Positions 35,977-47,324 of a DNA stretch of 64,000 nucleotides are shown here, one piece after another; position 1 is the stretch's first letter, and each line of letters begins with the position of its first letter. The notes under the pieces were generated by a model. The model worked only from the letters and a program-made list of their open reading frames with translations, did no database searches and was not told the origin of the DNA. A program made the position numbers and the translations under genes. The stretch lies in NCBI GenBank assembly GCA_015680685.1, contig MNCI01001457.1:80771-144770 (forward strand). The letters are read 5' to 3'. This stretch comes from Gnetum montanum. Taxonomy: Eukaryota > Streptophyta > Gnetopsida > Gnetales > Gnetaceae.

Positions 35977-36093
35977 ATTTTGAGTTTATTTTAAGTGTTC
36001 CTTGACTAAAATATTATAATTTTTCATATGATGTATCATTGTGATCCTACAATGATCTTTATATACCTTAGTTATCTAAGAAACTTGCACAAA

Positions 36094-36113
36094 CTTCCCA
36101 AAAATGATGCTAA
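36094..36113 (-). promoter_or_regulatory. Element L primer binding site (decayed)
   Basis: Directly after the LTR end the minus strand reads TTAGCATCATTTTTGGGAAG, a decayed TTGGCGTCGTTGCCGGGGA. It matches position for position the site after the LTR of P at 59962, so this LTR is a 5' LTR. Confidence 0.65.
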
Positions 36114-36902
36114 TTATAAGTGGCAAAGTAGATCCTACATCCAATCATATAGATCGTAAGCATTCACATGTAATTCATTCAAATTCTATAGACTTGGGCT
36201 AGAAAGATCGCCTAGATAACTAAGTGTGAGATCGTTGATCATTGTCTTTGCAATTACAACTTGTGTTGGTTTAAGTAGTATGGTTAAGTGTGATTGAGAG
36301 GTATGATAATTTCATTGTTATTTAAAATATTAAACTAATTAACTAAGTACATAAAAGAAGTCTATACTAGCCTAAGAATTGAGTATCCATTTCCACTTTT
36401 TGTATGCATCCTTAACTTATACGAATGTTGTTGGGCTACCAAGTATTCACTATTGGGCACACCAAGTGTTTGCTACTAGGATTACCAAATGTTAATATGT
36501 TATGTTTGAAGTGGTTGTACTCAAGTGCTATTACTAAATAAAATATTTAATCACAAAGTGCATAAAAGTAAATAACATTAAAAGTAAAGTACTGAAAAGG
36601 AATCTAAAACACTCATTCTAGTATTGTAATGGATAGAACTAATCTTGATTTTATTATCACCATATATATGTATCCAAGTACATGATATACTTGAATAAAA
36701 TTTTGTATAATTAACTCAACTCATGCTATGGGTACTCATTGGAGAAAAATTCTAACTTTCATGGAATATAACTACAAGAGTTTGGCTATGCTACTGACTA
36801 AAAGATGCCATTTGTATAAGCAAAGCACAAGACTACATCAATGCATCATAGGATGCATCGACACATACCCATTGACACAACAAAAAAATATAGGTTTTAT
36901 TA
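36114..36902 (-). repeat. Element L 5' LTR (family A)
   Basis: The LTR is about 789 bp and aligns with the other family A LTRs, including the ACCAAGT/TACTGGGATTACCAAG tandem words at 36440-36490 and the PBS-proximal block. It is shorter than the 880-bp copies, so it carries deletions, and it is the most CpG-depleted copy. Confidence 0.75.
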
Positions 36903-36938
36903 GTAATTAATACAGTGAATAAAGTTTGAAAAGTAGAT

Positions 36939-37818
36939 TAATGAGTGGTGGAGTAAAACCCAAAAAGTCACAGGTGTTCACACGCAACCAAATCGTAACC
37001 CATGGATGAGGCAATGTGAATATGCTAGTAATTTGTTTAAGTTTGAGACTGTTATCTTCCCATGCAGAGCTAGTGAAGTTTGTGTATGGTTTAGCTCAAA
37101 GTGAGGCATATGATATGTTGATGTTGATAGGCCATTTCTCCTAGCAAATATGATAAAATGAAAATAGTTCCTAATTTTAAGGAAAACAAAAAACAAATCT
37201 ATTCTATTCTATGGCGATGTATATCTAGTCTTGATTTTTTGTACACATCTTGGGCTCATATAATCATTACTAGGATTACTAAGTATCTCGCTACTGGGTG
37301 AACCAAGTGATAACACTACTAGGATACCAAACGATCACACTTTATGCTCAAAATCAATTGTATCCATTCTGCATACTAACAATAGTAAAAGTAAAGTGAA
37401 TGAAATAGTAAAACATTAACTCGGAAAGAAATAATTAGTATTCTAAGTGAAGATGGAAAAGATTATTCTAAGCAGTAAACTAGGAGAATGCTGTAATAGT
37501 ATGAAATAGCTTGATCTTTATTAGCAGTCACACTTGCACCCAAGTACAAGATGTTTGAATAAATACTCCATTCACTAAGTCACACTACACGGGCATTCAC
37601 ACTTCTAAGTACTTAAGACTAAATTCACAAAAATAAATTAAAAGAGTTTTTCCACTACTAAATGAAATCTATTATAAATCTATGAGTCTAATTATTGTAT
37701 TTATAGGCTGGCATGTATCTCATGGTATCACATATACGATGACGTAGCTAGTTCTACGATATTGTAGCTATGATATTAGATATATGATATCATAGTCAAA
37801 CAAAAATCAACTTTATCA
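36939..37818 (-). repeat. Element R 3' LTR (family A)
   Basis: An 880-bp LTR in minus orientation begins TGATAAAG (37818) after a G-run and ends near TTAATGAG at 36939. TATA box TATAAATA (minus) at 37705-37698. The flanks (TAGAT on the left, TACCC on the right) do not match, as expected for a 3' LTR rather than a solo LTR. Confidence 0.8.
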
Positions 37819-37830
37819 TACCCCCATGAC
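37819..37830 (-). promoter_or_regulatory. Element R polypurine tract
   Basis: The minus strand reads CATGGGGGTA immediately before the LTR start TGATAAAG, a typical gypsy plus-strand primer. Confidence 0.7.
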
Positions 37831-38039
37831 TAACTGAAAACTCATCCTTGATTTAAAACAAAATGAGGATGGAGTTCTTACAAAATTTGGAGGTAGATTT
37901 ACATGATACTAAATGTTGTAGTGGTATTTTACAAAATTGGTACAAGACATTACATGATAAACAAAATAAAAAAAACAACTTGATGAAGCTCAATGTAGCC
38001 TATGTAGTTCCTGGTGGTGGTGTTTCCTCCATTAGTTTC

Positions 38040-40720
38040 TTTCCCTTGTCACTAGGCTTTTGGAATTTGTATCTATTTAAGAGTTCCTAAAGTTTCTCCT
38101 CCTTCGTTCTCAAGTCATGTACCATCCATGCATGTTGTGTAATGTGTGATGGAACTGGTACATTCCATGGACATGATAGGTGCAAAAACATCTGATTGGC
38201 TTTGACATACCATGCTACAAACTACCTCCTCTCCTATTCAAATGCTCTGTCCTTGGCCATAAATCATGATAGTCAGACAATCTTTAGGCCAAGTTCTTTA
38301 CAACATCTTTTTGCCCTTGGTAGCCATTCTTAACTACTTCTAGTTTAGAGTTTTTTAATTGAAGTTTCTGCAGAGCATCTTTCCACTCTACAAACTCTTT
38401 TTCATATAATTCATACATGGTTGCCACTTGTTATTCAAGCTTGTTTCTAGCCCTACCTACTATTAACATAGCCAAGTTGGCATTGCGAAGGTTAGCTAAC
38501 CCCATGTATTCTTTTATATCTTCTACCTACAAGTCTTTATTTTTTATTTCTACTTGGTGAACATGAGCATAACTATCCAAGATGGATTGCTAGTCTAGAT
38601 TTTGTGTTGATATGAAATTAATCTGGGCTTTCGTCATCTAGATTTCCTTCTCATTAATTTGTTTATACATGCCCACATAATCAAAGAAGTTGTCCTTGAG
38701 CCTCTTGTGCTTCTTAGCTTCATTTTTCCACATGCTAATTTCAATGGCTAATTTCTGTCTAATTGTGTATTCCTCCTCTATTGAGAGGGTTCTATTTTCT
38801 CTTGGGAAGTGGCTCATATCCTAGTTAACTCTCATTAGTTACTCTCTCAATTGATAGATGCTCTTCTTAAGAATGTTCTTTGCTTCTCTACAGTAGTCAA
38901 CTTGGTGTTATCTGTAATAAGCTGTTTATTTTATTTCTGTGCTACAATAAGTGCCTTAACATGTGCATATGTCTGTAGTTCAACTATGGAGGCATTCCAC
39001 ACTACTTTCTCCTTCACATTTGTCATCTACTTATTTTGTGCTATTAAAAGATTCATCTATTCTATTCTAAATTGCTCTAGCTAATCAAGTGCAACATATT
39101 GAGTAGGTTCTCTACATTTATGTCTTAGGGTTGCAAGCTCTTCCTATAGTTTGAGAAGTTCATTCTATGCATTCTCTACCCTAGTTTCTACCATGACCAA
39201 CTTAACCTTGGTTGCTATTAACTCTAATTGTACTGCAGTGACATCACTTGGGATGTTAAAAAGAGTTATCATTACTTACCCATTTTGCAGTAGTTAATCT
39301 AGCACATCCTCATGATTAGTAAGAGTCATTGAGGTACCAACTAACATTTGAGCATCCCTTCCTCTAGTTAGATTAGCAAGCACCATAACAAGTACATTAA
39401 AAGATTCCTTGATGTGATCCATGATCACATCTACTATTCCTACTGCATCCTAGTGCTGCATAACCACAATTGTGGCTCTTTCACCTATTTCAAGCACCAC
39501 TTGGAACGATGTAGTGTTTCTAAAAATTCATTATGATCATTGGACCTCTCCTCCTAACTACAATGATATCTATTCACTTACAGGATCTATGAAAATTATG
39601 GGCCAAATGGTACTATTAATAGCTCTGTAGAGATTGACCTCTTCACACAGTCCCCAACTAATAATCTCTACAATTTCTTATAGATGACTCATGGATGACC
39701 TGTAATCTTGTAGTGGTAGTGTTGGAACTTGTTGCTACTATTGTTCTTGCTATTTTTGTTGCTCTTGATGTTGACCACTAGGTCCTACTTATTGTTGTTG
39801 CTTAGTATTCTATGTTGTTTCCCTACTTTCTATTTATTCTTCCACTTAATCTTTCCTTGGTGGTGCTGGCTTGAGAATTTTAGCTTATGAGGCATTCTAA
39901 GCCTTCTTGAGGATGTCATTGGTATACCCTAGGATTCCAACACATTTGCATAGCTTCTTGATTAGGCAAGGGAATACAAGTTTCAACTTTCCTATCTTCT
40001 TTTCTTTGAACTACCTTTGAATTTTCATGAAATAGAGTTGTGCAAGGTTTTCATTATACTGTTCCATTAGGATTGTACTTCCTTTAGCTACATATGTGGA
40101 TAGAATGTTTAATATTTTTGTGGGAAATAGGTGATATGTACTAATTTTAAAATAGATTCTCTTTTTCAAAGTCAACTCATTATACTTCTTTTCTTTCTTT
40201 TCTATATGTCCTTTTTAATCATAGTTTTCTAGTTTTTATGTTTGACCATGTGGACAGATGTGCTACTTTGCCTCTTCATTAGGCACATTTAGGACTTTAG
40301 CTATCACCTTAGTTGAGTATGAAATAGAGACTCCTTTAATATTGACCATTGCATCTTCTTCTTTGTTATCCTAGAATTGGTAAGTCTCCCTTAAATACCA
40401 TAGTGGTGACACTTGGAGTTGTGTCCTTATTGCTTCTAGAATAAATTCCACAAATGGAACAAAGTTCATCTCCACAAGTACTATGGTTAAGAGTGTCTTA
40501 TCTTGGATGATCTAGAGGCATTCTTGTGATAACATGAGGCACTAGCCTTGTGCCTTTGGTTCTTCTACCTTCGCTTAGGCCAAATGTCCTATGGTAGGAG
40601 TTTCCTAATGGATGCTAAAAGATTGAGCCTCTTTCTCTGCATGTTTTTCTTGTGGATCCTATTCTTCTATTTGGCCTCTCCCTTAGCCTCATGGTCTTCT
40701 GCTTGGAAGCTGTGAGGGTC
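38040..40720 (-). pseudogene. Element R 3' ORF
   Basis: One minus-strand frame can be followed with stops: FVPFVEFILEAIRTQLQ, GVSISYSTKVIAKVLNVPNE, ISTYHLFPTKILNILSTYVA, and KIGKLKLVFPCLIKKLCKCV (about 40480-39930). A Gln/Pro-rich linker follows (39880-39710), then a long helical, coiled-coil-like half to about 38040. The first half follows the putative plant transposon protein pattern (domain entry, 'LNVPNE', 'LFPT', 'FPCLIxKLC'), like the element T 3' ORF. The ORF lies between integrase and LTR on the sense strand. Function unknown; I see no signal peptide or membrane anchor. Confidence 0.55.
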
Positions 40721-42950
40721 CTCCTATTGCTCCTCTCTTTGGGACCATCTACAATCATTAAGGATTTGAGAATTATTAGAATGTCTACTTTGATTTGGAT
40801 AACTACTTTCTTTTCTCATATCCTTAATTAGATTAATTTTTAGCTCATTATGACTACAAAGCTATAAAATTTTCCAAAAAGAAACACCATAGATGTTAAT
40901 TTCCTTATAAGCCTTCATAGTTGTCCATTTTGTTCTTGTTTATGGTTCATAATGGTTGGGATGGTTCATTAAAAGGATTGTTTAAGTGTTTCTAACATTA
41001 ATGTGATTGATTTTCATTAAAAAATTTTCATTTTTTTCCTTCATACTTACCCTTTTGATACCCTTTAAGTGTTAGAAAATTTTGACTCAAATTTTTGTAA
41101 CAATATCATGCCAAGCAACCCCAACACCCCCCGCCCCCCACCCTAACTAAGTTGAGAAATTTGAGATCATCAAGGTTCAAGAATTATGAAAATTGAAGCT
41201 ACAAGTGTGGAGTTATGGGAGTTGGAAGTTGGAAGGTCAAAGCTTAGAACTTAGAAGAAAAAAGGGCAAAAACTCCCTTAGCGCAAATGTGAAAAATGAG
41301 AAATTCCACTAAGTCCCTACATATATATAATTTTTGTGAGCTACGATATCATAGGGGGCTTTGATATTGGAGGAAAAATTTTAAAATTTTATAATAATAT
41401 TTGATGAATAAAAATGAGTCAATTTGAATGTTTGGAAGGTATGGAACATGTTGAGAGGGTCATGGGCAATGAATGATGCATATTTTTTGAAAATTTGGCA
41501 TAAAAAGTTCATCAATAAGGAATCTCAACTATGAAAGTTCAGTGGATGTTGATAAGATGGATGAGATGGGAAATTAACTCATGTTATTGGAACAAATAGT
41601 TTGAATGTTAAGAGTTTATTGATGTTTATTATTGTTGAAAGGCTCAATATAATGTGAAATTACTTGCTAAGTATAAGATACAATAGTTATACAAGTGGGT
41701 CCTCCCCAAATTAGGCTACAGTCCTTAGTGCCCTTATATAACTATGCTTAAAAGTGATCGTAGACACTTAAGGAGTTGAATGTAAGACATACCTATTTAG
41801 CAAAACACACATGTTAGTATCACCTAGTTGGGAAAAATATGCTATGTTACACAAAATCACAAGTTATGATTATCCATATGGTGAGATGAAATGGACTTAG
41901 AAGGGATTGTAGAATCAGAACGTGAAGTATCTTTCCATAGGCATAATGAATTCTTGTGTTTTATTAGTGGTTAAAGTAATCATTAACCTTTCTGTCCAAG
42001 ATTCAAACTAAGTCTAGACCACATTTCAATGACATTGAATTATCTAATATCTTGGAATTATGATTGTAAGACTACTACTTTGTAAGGAGTATCATCACTT
42101 GGCATATTGTCCAAGGAAGGAGTTTATTCATTGTACTTTTTAACTTTTTTCTTTTTTAGATTCCTAAGAAGCCACCTACCTTCAAGCATGGGTAACATGT
42201 CTTTCCATTGGAACCCCCAAAAATTTATTTTGTGCATGAGATTTATTTTTATTTGTGTCAACCTTTCTAGAGGACTACCTTTAGGCATGGGTCATGGTAA
42301 GGTAGCACTTATTTTACTCTTACTCTCATTTTTCGTTAAATCTACAAGGATATAACACAACCTAAGCAATAGGATAAAACTGACAGAAGTAATCCAAGAG
42401 AGTCCACAAATCCCCTTGATTTCACACCCTTAACATTCCCTCTTGGTTCTTTACTTTTTGGTCTAGGCATAATGATCACAAGTTTATTCTTAGTTGTATG
42501 ATGAGAAGAATATCATTATGGCCATGGTAAGAACCTCTTATTAATGGAATGAATGGATGAATATTGTGGTCTCACTATTCAAATAATCAGTCCCTTATGA
42601 CTTGATACCATAGAAAAATCTTTGCCTTATTGGATTACATCTTACCTTATTCTTAATATGGTGTGTTAGCAATCAAAATTATTTACAAAGGAAATGAAAA
42701 AAATTATGAAAAAGATAGTAAAAATTAGAAAAAGATGTAAAGAATGAAAAATGTCGAAGAATGAAAAATTATTAAAGAATTGAAAAATGTTAAAGAATAT
42801 CAAAAATTTAAGAAATGAAAAAGTATAAAAGAATGATTAAATATCAAAGAATGTGAAAAGTGCAAATAAAATGAAAAATTTAGTAAAGTACCTACAGTTC
42901 TAGATTGATAGCCCCACAACGATTATTAGGATCAGTTAAATGGAAGATAG
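40721..42950 (-). other. Element R non-coding region between integrase and the 3' ORF
   Basis: No gene is recognised. It holds a C-rich run at 41119-41146 (G-rich on the sense strand), two units of the TTTAGGCATGGGT repeat (42180-42290), and AAAGAATGAAAAAT-like tandem words at 42680-42890. Confidence 0.6.
41119..41146 (-). other. G-rich run able to form a G-quadruplex
   Basis: On the minus strand four runs of at least three G are separated by short loops (GGG-T-GGGG..., C, GGGGG, TGTT, GGGG). It stands out sharply from AT-rich surroundings and lies upstream of the 3' ORF on the element's sense strand. The role is inference. Confidence 0.6.
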
Positions 42951-42999
42951 AATAGGTAGAAGATGGTTAGGTAGATTAGGTAGATTCCTTGGAATATTC

Positions 43000-44390
43000 A
43001 TAATAGATTTTGACGTGTTGGATATTAACAAGAATAAGCTTATGGGGATAGGATGGGTGGTAGATATGTAAGGCACCAGATGGATAAGTGACTTGAACAA
43101 TGTATGGTCCCTCCCAAAGTGTTTGATACTTCACTTTTTGGGATAGATGATTAGGATTATAGTAAAGGATCTTATCACTCGATTATGTAGTCACATGCCT
43201 TATTCATGTATCATGCCCAAGTTTAGAGTAATTTTTATGGACTTCATTTCTCATGAGTGCTACAAGCCTATTCTCATCTAAAAGGTTTAGATTCATGAGG
43301 CATTCTTGTTGGGCTAAGCTCAAGTCAAGGTCAAGTTCATTGGCAATAGCTAGGGTGTGGAGCTCTGCTTGGATTGGGAGCATTGGAAACTTGCCATAAA
43401 CTAACTCATATGGTGAGTACCCTATAGGTAGTTTCCAAGATGTCCTATAGGCTCATAGAGCATCATTTAGTTTAGTGCTCTATCCCTTTCTCAACCTACG
43501 AATGATCCTAGTAAGTATCCTTGTAATTTCTCAATTAATAACTTTAGCTTGACCATTTGCTTGGGGATCATATGGTGTTGTTAGCTTATGGTTCACCCCA
43601 AGTTGTTGCATGAGCTTTTCTAGTGTAGCACCAATGAAGTGAGTCACATTATCTTATATGAGCATTCTTGGTACTCCAAATCTATTCACCACATGCTATT
43701 GAAAAAATTTGATAGTTGTCTTTGTTGTATAGTCTTTAACTGCTGCTACCTCTACCCACTGCATACAACAATTCATAGTCATGACTATGTATCCTTTTCC
43801 ATTTGACATCAATGTTATGAGCCCCATAAAATCAATTTCTCATATGTCAAAAGGTTCGAGTGGTTGTATCCAGTGTTATGGCCCTTCGTATCTAGCCATA
43901 ATTCTTCCATCTCTTTGGCATCACTTACAAGATTGTGCAAGAGTGTAAACATCCCTAAATAAGTTGGGTCAAAAGTAGCCTACCATCATCAATTTGAATG
44001 TTGTTTTGCACCCTGCATATTGGCCACCACATGGACCTTCATGGATGTCTTGTAAGACTTTCTATTGGTCACATTCTAGTAAACATCATATGATGAGTCC
44101 ATCTACACAAATCTTGTATATATTTCTATTAATTTCCATATATCTTTTTACTCTATGAAGAAATTTTTCTTGTTTTTTCTTAGTCCATTCAGTAGGAAGC
44201 TCTTGTGTTGATAGATAACTCATATATTCTACAGTCCATGGCTTCCCTATTGCACTTATAGCTTGTACTACTTTGATAAATAGATCTTCATTGGGAAATT
44301 GATCTAATGAAGGTTCTACTTGATCTTCAAAATCCCATTTTATCCTTAATATATGATTAGCTATTACATTTTCTAATCCTTTTTTTTATC
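43000..44390 (-). pseudogene. Element R integrase
   Basis: The N-terminal linker starts right after the RNase H tail (KKGLENVIANHIL). The zinc-binding part at 44060-43920 contains DIHEGPCGGQYAGC and a later Cys pair. The catalytic core runs through DFMGLITLMSNGKGYIVM, FGVPRM and NHKLTTPYDPQANGQ (43880-43560). The C-terminal part includes LWEGPYIVQVTYPSGALHI near 43110-43050. Stops are mostly TAG or TAA. The RNase H/integrase junction is interrupted by a solo LTR. Confidence 0.8.
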
Positions 44391-44395
44391 ATCAT

Positions 44396-45273
44396 TTATG
44401 AGCGGCTAGGTACCCCTACACTCAACCATATGAATACGAGCATTCACGCACAATCCGGTTGAACTTTGTGGACAGGCTAGCTGTGGTATCTAGATAGTTA
44501 CACATTGATCGCAGTTCGTTGTCTTCCCACCTGGACTAGTATTTGCTTTGTTACATATGGTTTAGTCCAGAGTGAGGCATATGATGTGATCCTAAATTAG
44601 TGCTACTCCTACAGACAATGGAGAATAATCTTGATTAAACTAATGAGTAATAGGAAATGAATTCTAAGCTAACCTAAGTGCGATGAGCATCCATTCCTTA
44701 ATCATCCATACACATCTTGGACCTCATGCATGACTACTACTGGGATTACCAAGTGTAGATCCTAGGTATGCTACTAGGTTACCAAGTAGTCACACTTAAA
44801 TTCTTGTGATTAAGTCGTACTCATTCCGCATTTAACAACAAGAATAGTAAATGATGATAAAGAAATATTAACTAAGAAAATAATAAATAAAAATAAAAAT
44901 TAACAATAATAATTAAAAAATTAAAACTAAGTAAATGCTCCAATGATGAAGTAATCTTGATCTTTATTTCCGGTCATGTGCGTGTCCAAGTACGTCACAC
45001 TCGAATAAAGGTGTCATACAATTACAAGCATCACACTGCAGGCATGCACTTAGGAAAATAATCTAACTTCTACGGAAACAAAATGCAAGGGCTTTGCTAC
45101 AACTACTAGAAAGGTTCCTAAATGAGGCGGAAGGCCCTCTTATTTATAGGCTGGGATAGGCGGCTACGTAAACAGGGCCACGTCAACGTAGGAAGGCTAC
45201 ATCGATGGGGCCACGTTAACGCGACTGCATATATGGGGCCTAGTTGATGCATCGACTATATAGCACTTCATTA
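44396..45273 (-). repeat. Family A solo LTR inside element R
   Basis: An 878-bp LTR with perfect target duplications ATCAT at 44391-44395 and 45274-45278. Removing it joins the RNase H block ending EFDIM with the next block KKGLENV. TATA box (minus) at 45148-45141. Because its parent family is the host's own family, this is self-nesting. Confidence 0.9.
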
Positions 45274-45677
45274 ATCATGATGTCAAATTCTTATAGGATG
45301 ATGAGCCATCTTATCACTCTGGGACTGACCATTGGCTTGTTCATAAGAAATTGGATGGCACTATGATCAGTATGGACATAGATCTGATACCTAAGCATGT
45401 AATGTCTGAACTTCTCAAGCGTGTACACCATGGCCATCAGCTCCTTTTCTATAGTGGTTTAGTTTAATATGATCTAGTGATGCTCTAACTAGCATGATGT
45501 ATATAGTAAGGCCTCTTTTGATCATCTAATTATGTTAGTACTACACCAAGTACATAGTTGGAAGCATCAATCATGTTGTGAAAAGGTCTAGACCAATCTG
45601 AAGCTTGAAGGATTGGTGTCTCCACTAGTTTTTATTTTAGGGCTTCAAATTCCTTTTCTCATGACTCTATCCATTTG
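45274..45677 (-). pseudogene. Element R RT thumb and RNase H fragment
   Basis: After element C the frame resumes with PFKWIES, then EKEFEALK and a block like ASDWSRPFH...DASNYVLGVVL near 45590-45540, ending with RVIRWLIIL*EFDI at the solo LTR. This is the connection and RNase H region of gypsy RT. Stops are frequent. Confidence 0.8.
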
Positions 45678-46388
45678 AAGGGTGTATTGTTCTAAATTGT
45701 CTGTCTCCGGCTGGAATGAAATAGAAACCAGGAGATCCCTGGACAAGCACAGAAGACCCTACCTTCGCTTGAGGGCAAGCTGGAATTAACGAAGGCAAAG
45801 TACCTTGAATGGTCCGCATGCAGATCAGACAAGGATTTCCCCGAACGTACACCGTTATTCTATACGCTGGGTTATACGTAAACTGCGTAACTAATGTCAA
45901 ATGAAGTGTAGACGTGCAGGAACATAAACACTAAGCATACAATAATGAACAAAAACTGTAACCAATCTTAGCAAAAGCAATGTGGTAATATTATTGAGAA
46001 ACTGAAAGTTACAATGCGCCGATCTAATGCAGTTGTGAATCTGACACAAGGTGGACAAAGAGCCCCGGTGAATGCAAGGGTGTGACAGCGTGCTAGTTTA
46101 GATTGCAGGCATAGCGTAGAGGTTGTATGTTCAGCATGCAGGGTTGAGGTCTAGCGTATAGGTTTTGTTTTGCTTTCGTTTCTCAGAGTCTTGGGCCCTT
46201 TTTTTGTCTCTCGTTTGCTCTCAAATTGCCCCCCTGATCTAGTGAAAAATTTTTGTTTTTATGAGATCTTGGGCATTAGATTCAAATCTGGAAGGAGATG
46301 AGTGGTTGTAAGGTGAGAAAAATTTGGATTGGGAGATAGGTGGTGCATTGACCGAGTGCAGGATATGTTACAACTGTACAGCATGCTG

Positions 46389-46568
46389 CATGCCATCATA
46401 CAGGATGTTAGCGTACAACATGCCAGCATACAGGATGTCAACGTACAGCATGCCAACGTATAGGATGCCAGTGTACAACATGCCAGCGTATAGCATGCCA
46501 ACTTACAGGATGCCAGCGTACATCATGCCAGCGTACAACATGCCAACATACAACATGCCAACGTACAC
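46389..46568. repeat. 15-bp minisatellite, 12 units, in the C 3' LTR
   Basis: Twelve units of consensus (C/G)ATGCCAGCGTACA(G/A), back to back without spacers. Because 15 is a multiple of three and the unit has no stop in several frames, it creates repetitive open frames on both strands that are not genes. Confidence 0.9.
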
Positions 46569-46758
46569 CAAAAATGTACCCAGCGTACACACATGAAAAT
46601 GCTTTATTTTAAGGTCAAAACTTGATTTTCGGGTGCCTGTGATGATGCCCAATAGTTGCCCTACCTCCGGGAGTTAATTTCAGGTGAAAATCTCACTGTT
46701 TGGTGCCTATTTTGGGCTATTTCTGGTGGTGTACGCTGGGTGCACGTTGGGCGTATAG

Positions 46759-47060
46759 GAATGAAAGACCATCATTTGGAGCCCAAATTTCGATTTTCAA
46801 GTGCTTGAGAGCTGTTGGGGATCTTGGTGAAGGTCCTGGGGGGTCTAGGTGCTTAATTCTGGCATGTTTTGACTCATTTTTGGGGCCCAAAAGTTGTTGT
46901 ACGCTGGGCGTACAGGAATGAAAGACCATCATTTGGAGCCCAAAATTTGATTTTCAAGTGCCTGAGAGCTGCTGGGGACCTTGGGGAAGGTCCTGGGGGG
47001 TCTAGACGTTCAATTCTAGCATGTTTTGACTCATTTTTGGGGCCCAAAAGTTGCTGTACA
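46759..47060. repeat. 156-bp tandem duplication in the C 3' LTR
   Basis: The block from GGAATGAAAGACCATC through TTTTGGGGCCCAAAAGTTG is present twice (46759 and 46915). The same duplication occurs in the other LTR (54059 and 54216), so it predates the insertion. Confidence 0.85.
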
Positions 47061-47324
47061 CTGGGCTGTACGCTGGGCATGTATAGGCCAATGTACAGGA
47101 TGCATACTTAGTGAAAACCAAGTATTTTGAGCTCAAGATTTATCAAGTTTGATGCCAGATGTCATTGTAGTCTTCTGTGGGTCCCAAGGAATCATTTCTT
47201 GTTGAGTTCAACTCTGCTTGAAGCTGTCTATGAGGCCCTCAAGCTCCAGTCATGCTGGGGAGCATCATGACTTAGCTCGATTCTTGTTGGAGAAGTACTA
47301 AGCTCAAAATTTTGTGGTGTTTCA

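Larger units (their letters stand above)
25991..36902 (-). mobile_element. Element L: family A Ty3/gypsy retrotransposon, 3' LTR missing
   Basis: Read on the minus strand: 5' LTR (36902-36114), primer site, gag, protease, RT, RNase H, integrase, 3' non-coding region and a 3' ORF. The same order and homologous wording occur in R (36939-59027) and P (59028 onward). It keeps an intact FMDDF RT box but is full of stops. GTAAT lies just right of the LTR (36903-36907). No second LTR is recognisable near 25-26 kb, so the element is 3'-truncated or decayed there. Confidence 0.75.
45683..47324 (-). repeat. Element C 3' LTR
   Basis: 1642 bp, matching 52946-54613. Contains a 12-unit 15-bp minisatellite, a 156-bp tandem duplication and many GCGTAC words. 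Just to its right the minus strand reads AACAAAGAGGAACCAA, a plausible polypurine tract, which makes this the 3' LTR. Confidence 0.88.

Noticed and set aside
46259-46596. Cys/Thr/Leu-rich and Met/Pro/Tyr-rich open frames on both strands (also 53521-53873)
   Set aside because: They are translations of the 15-bp minisatellite, which has no stop in several frames. They lie inside LTRs and do not reflect a protein.
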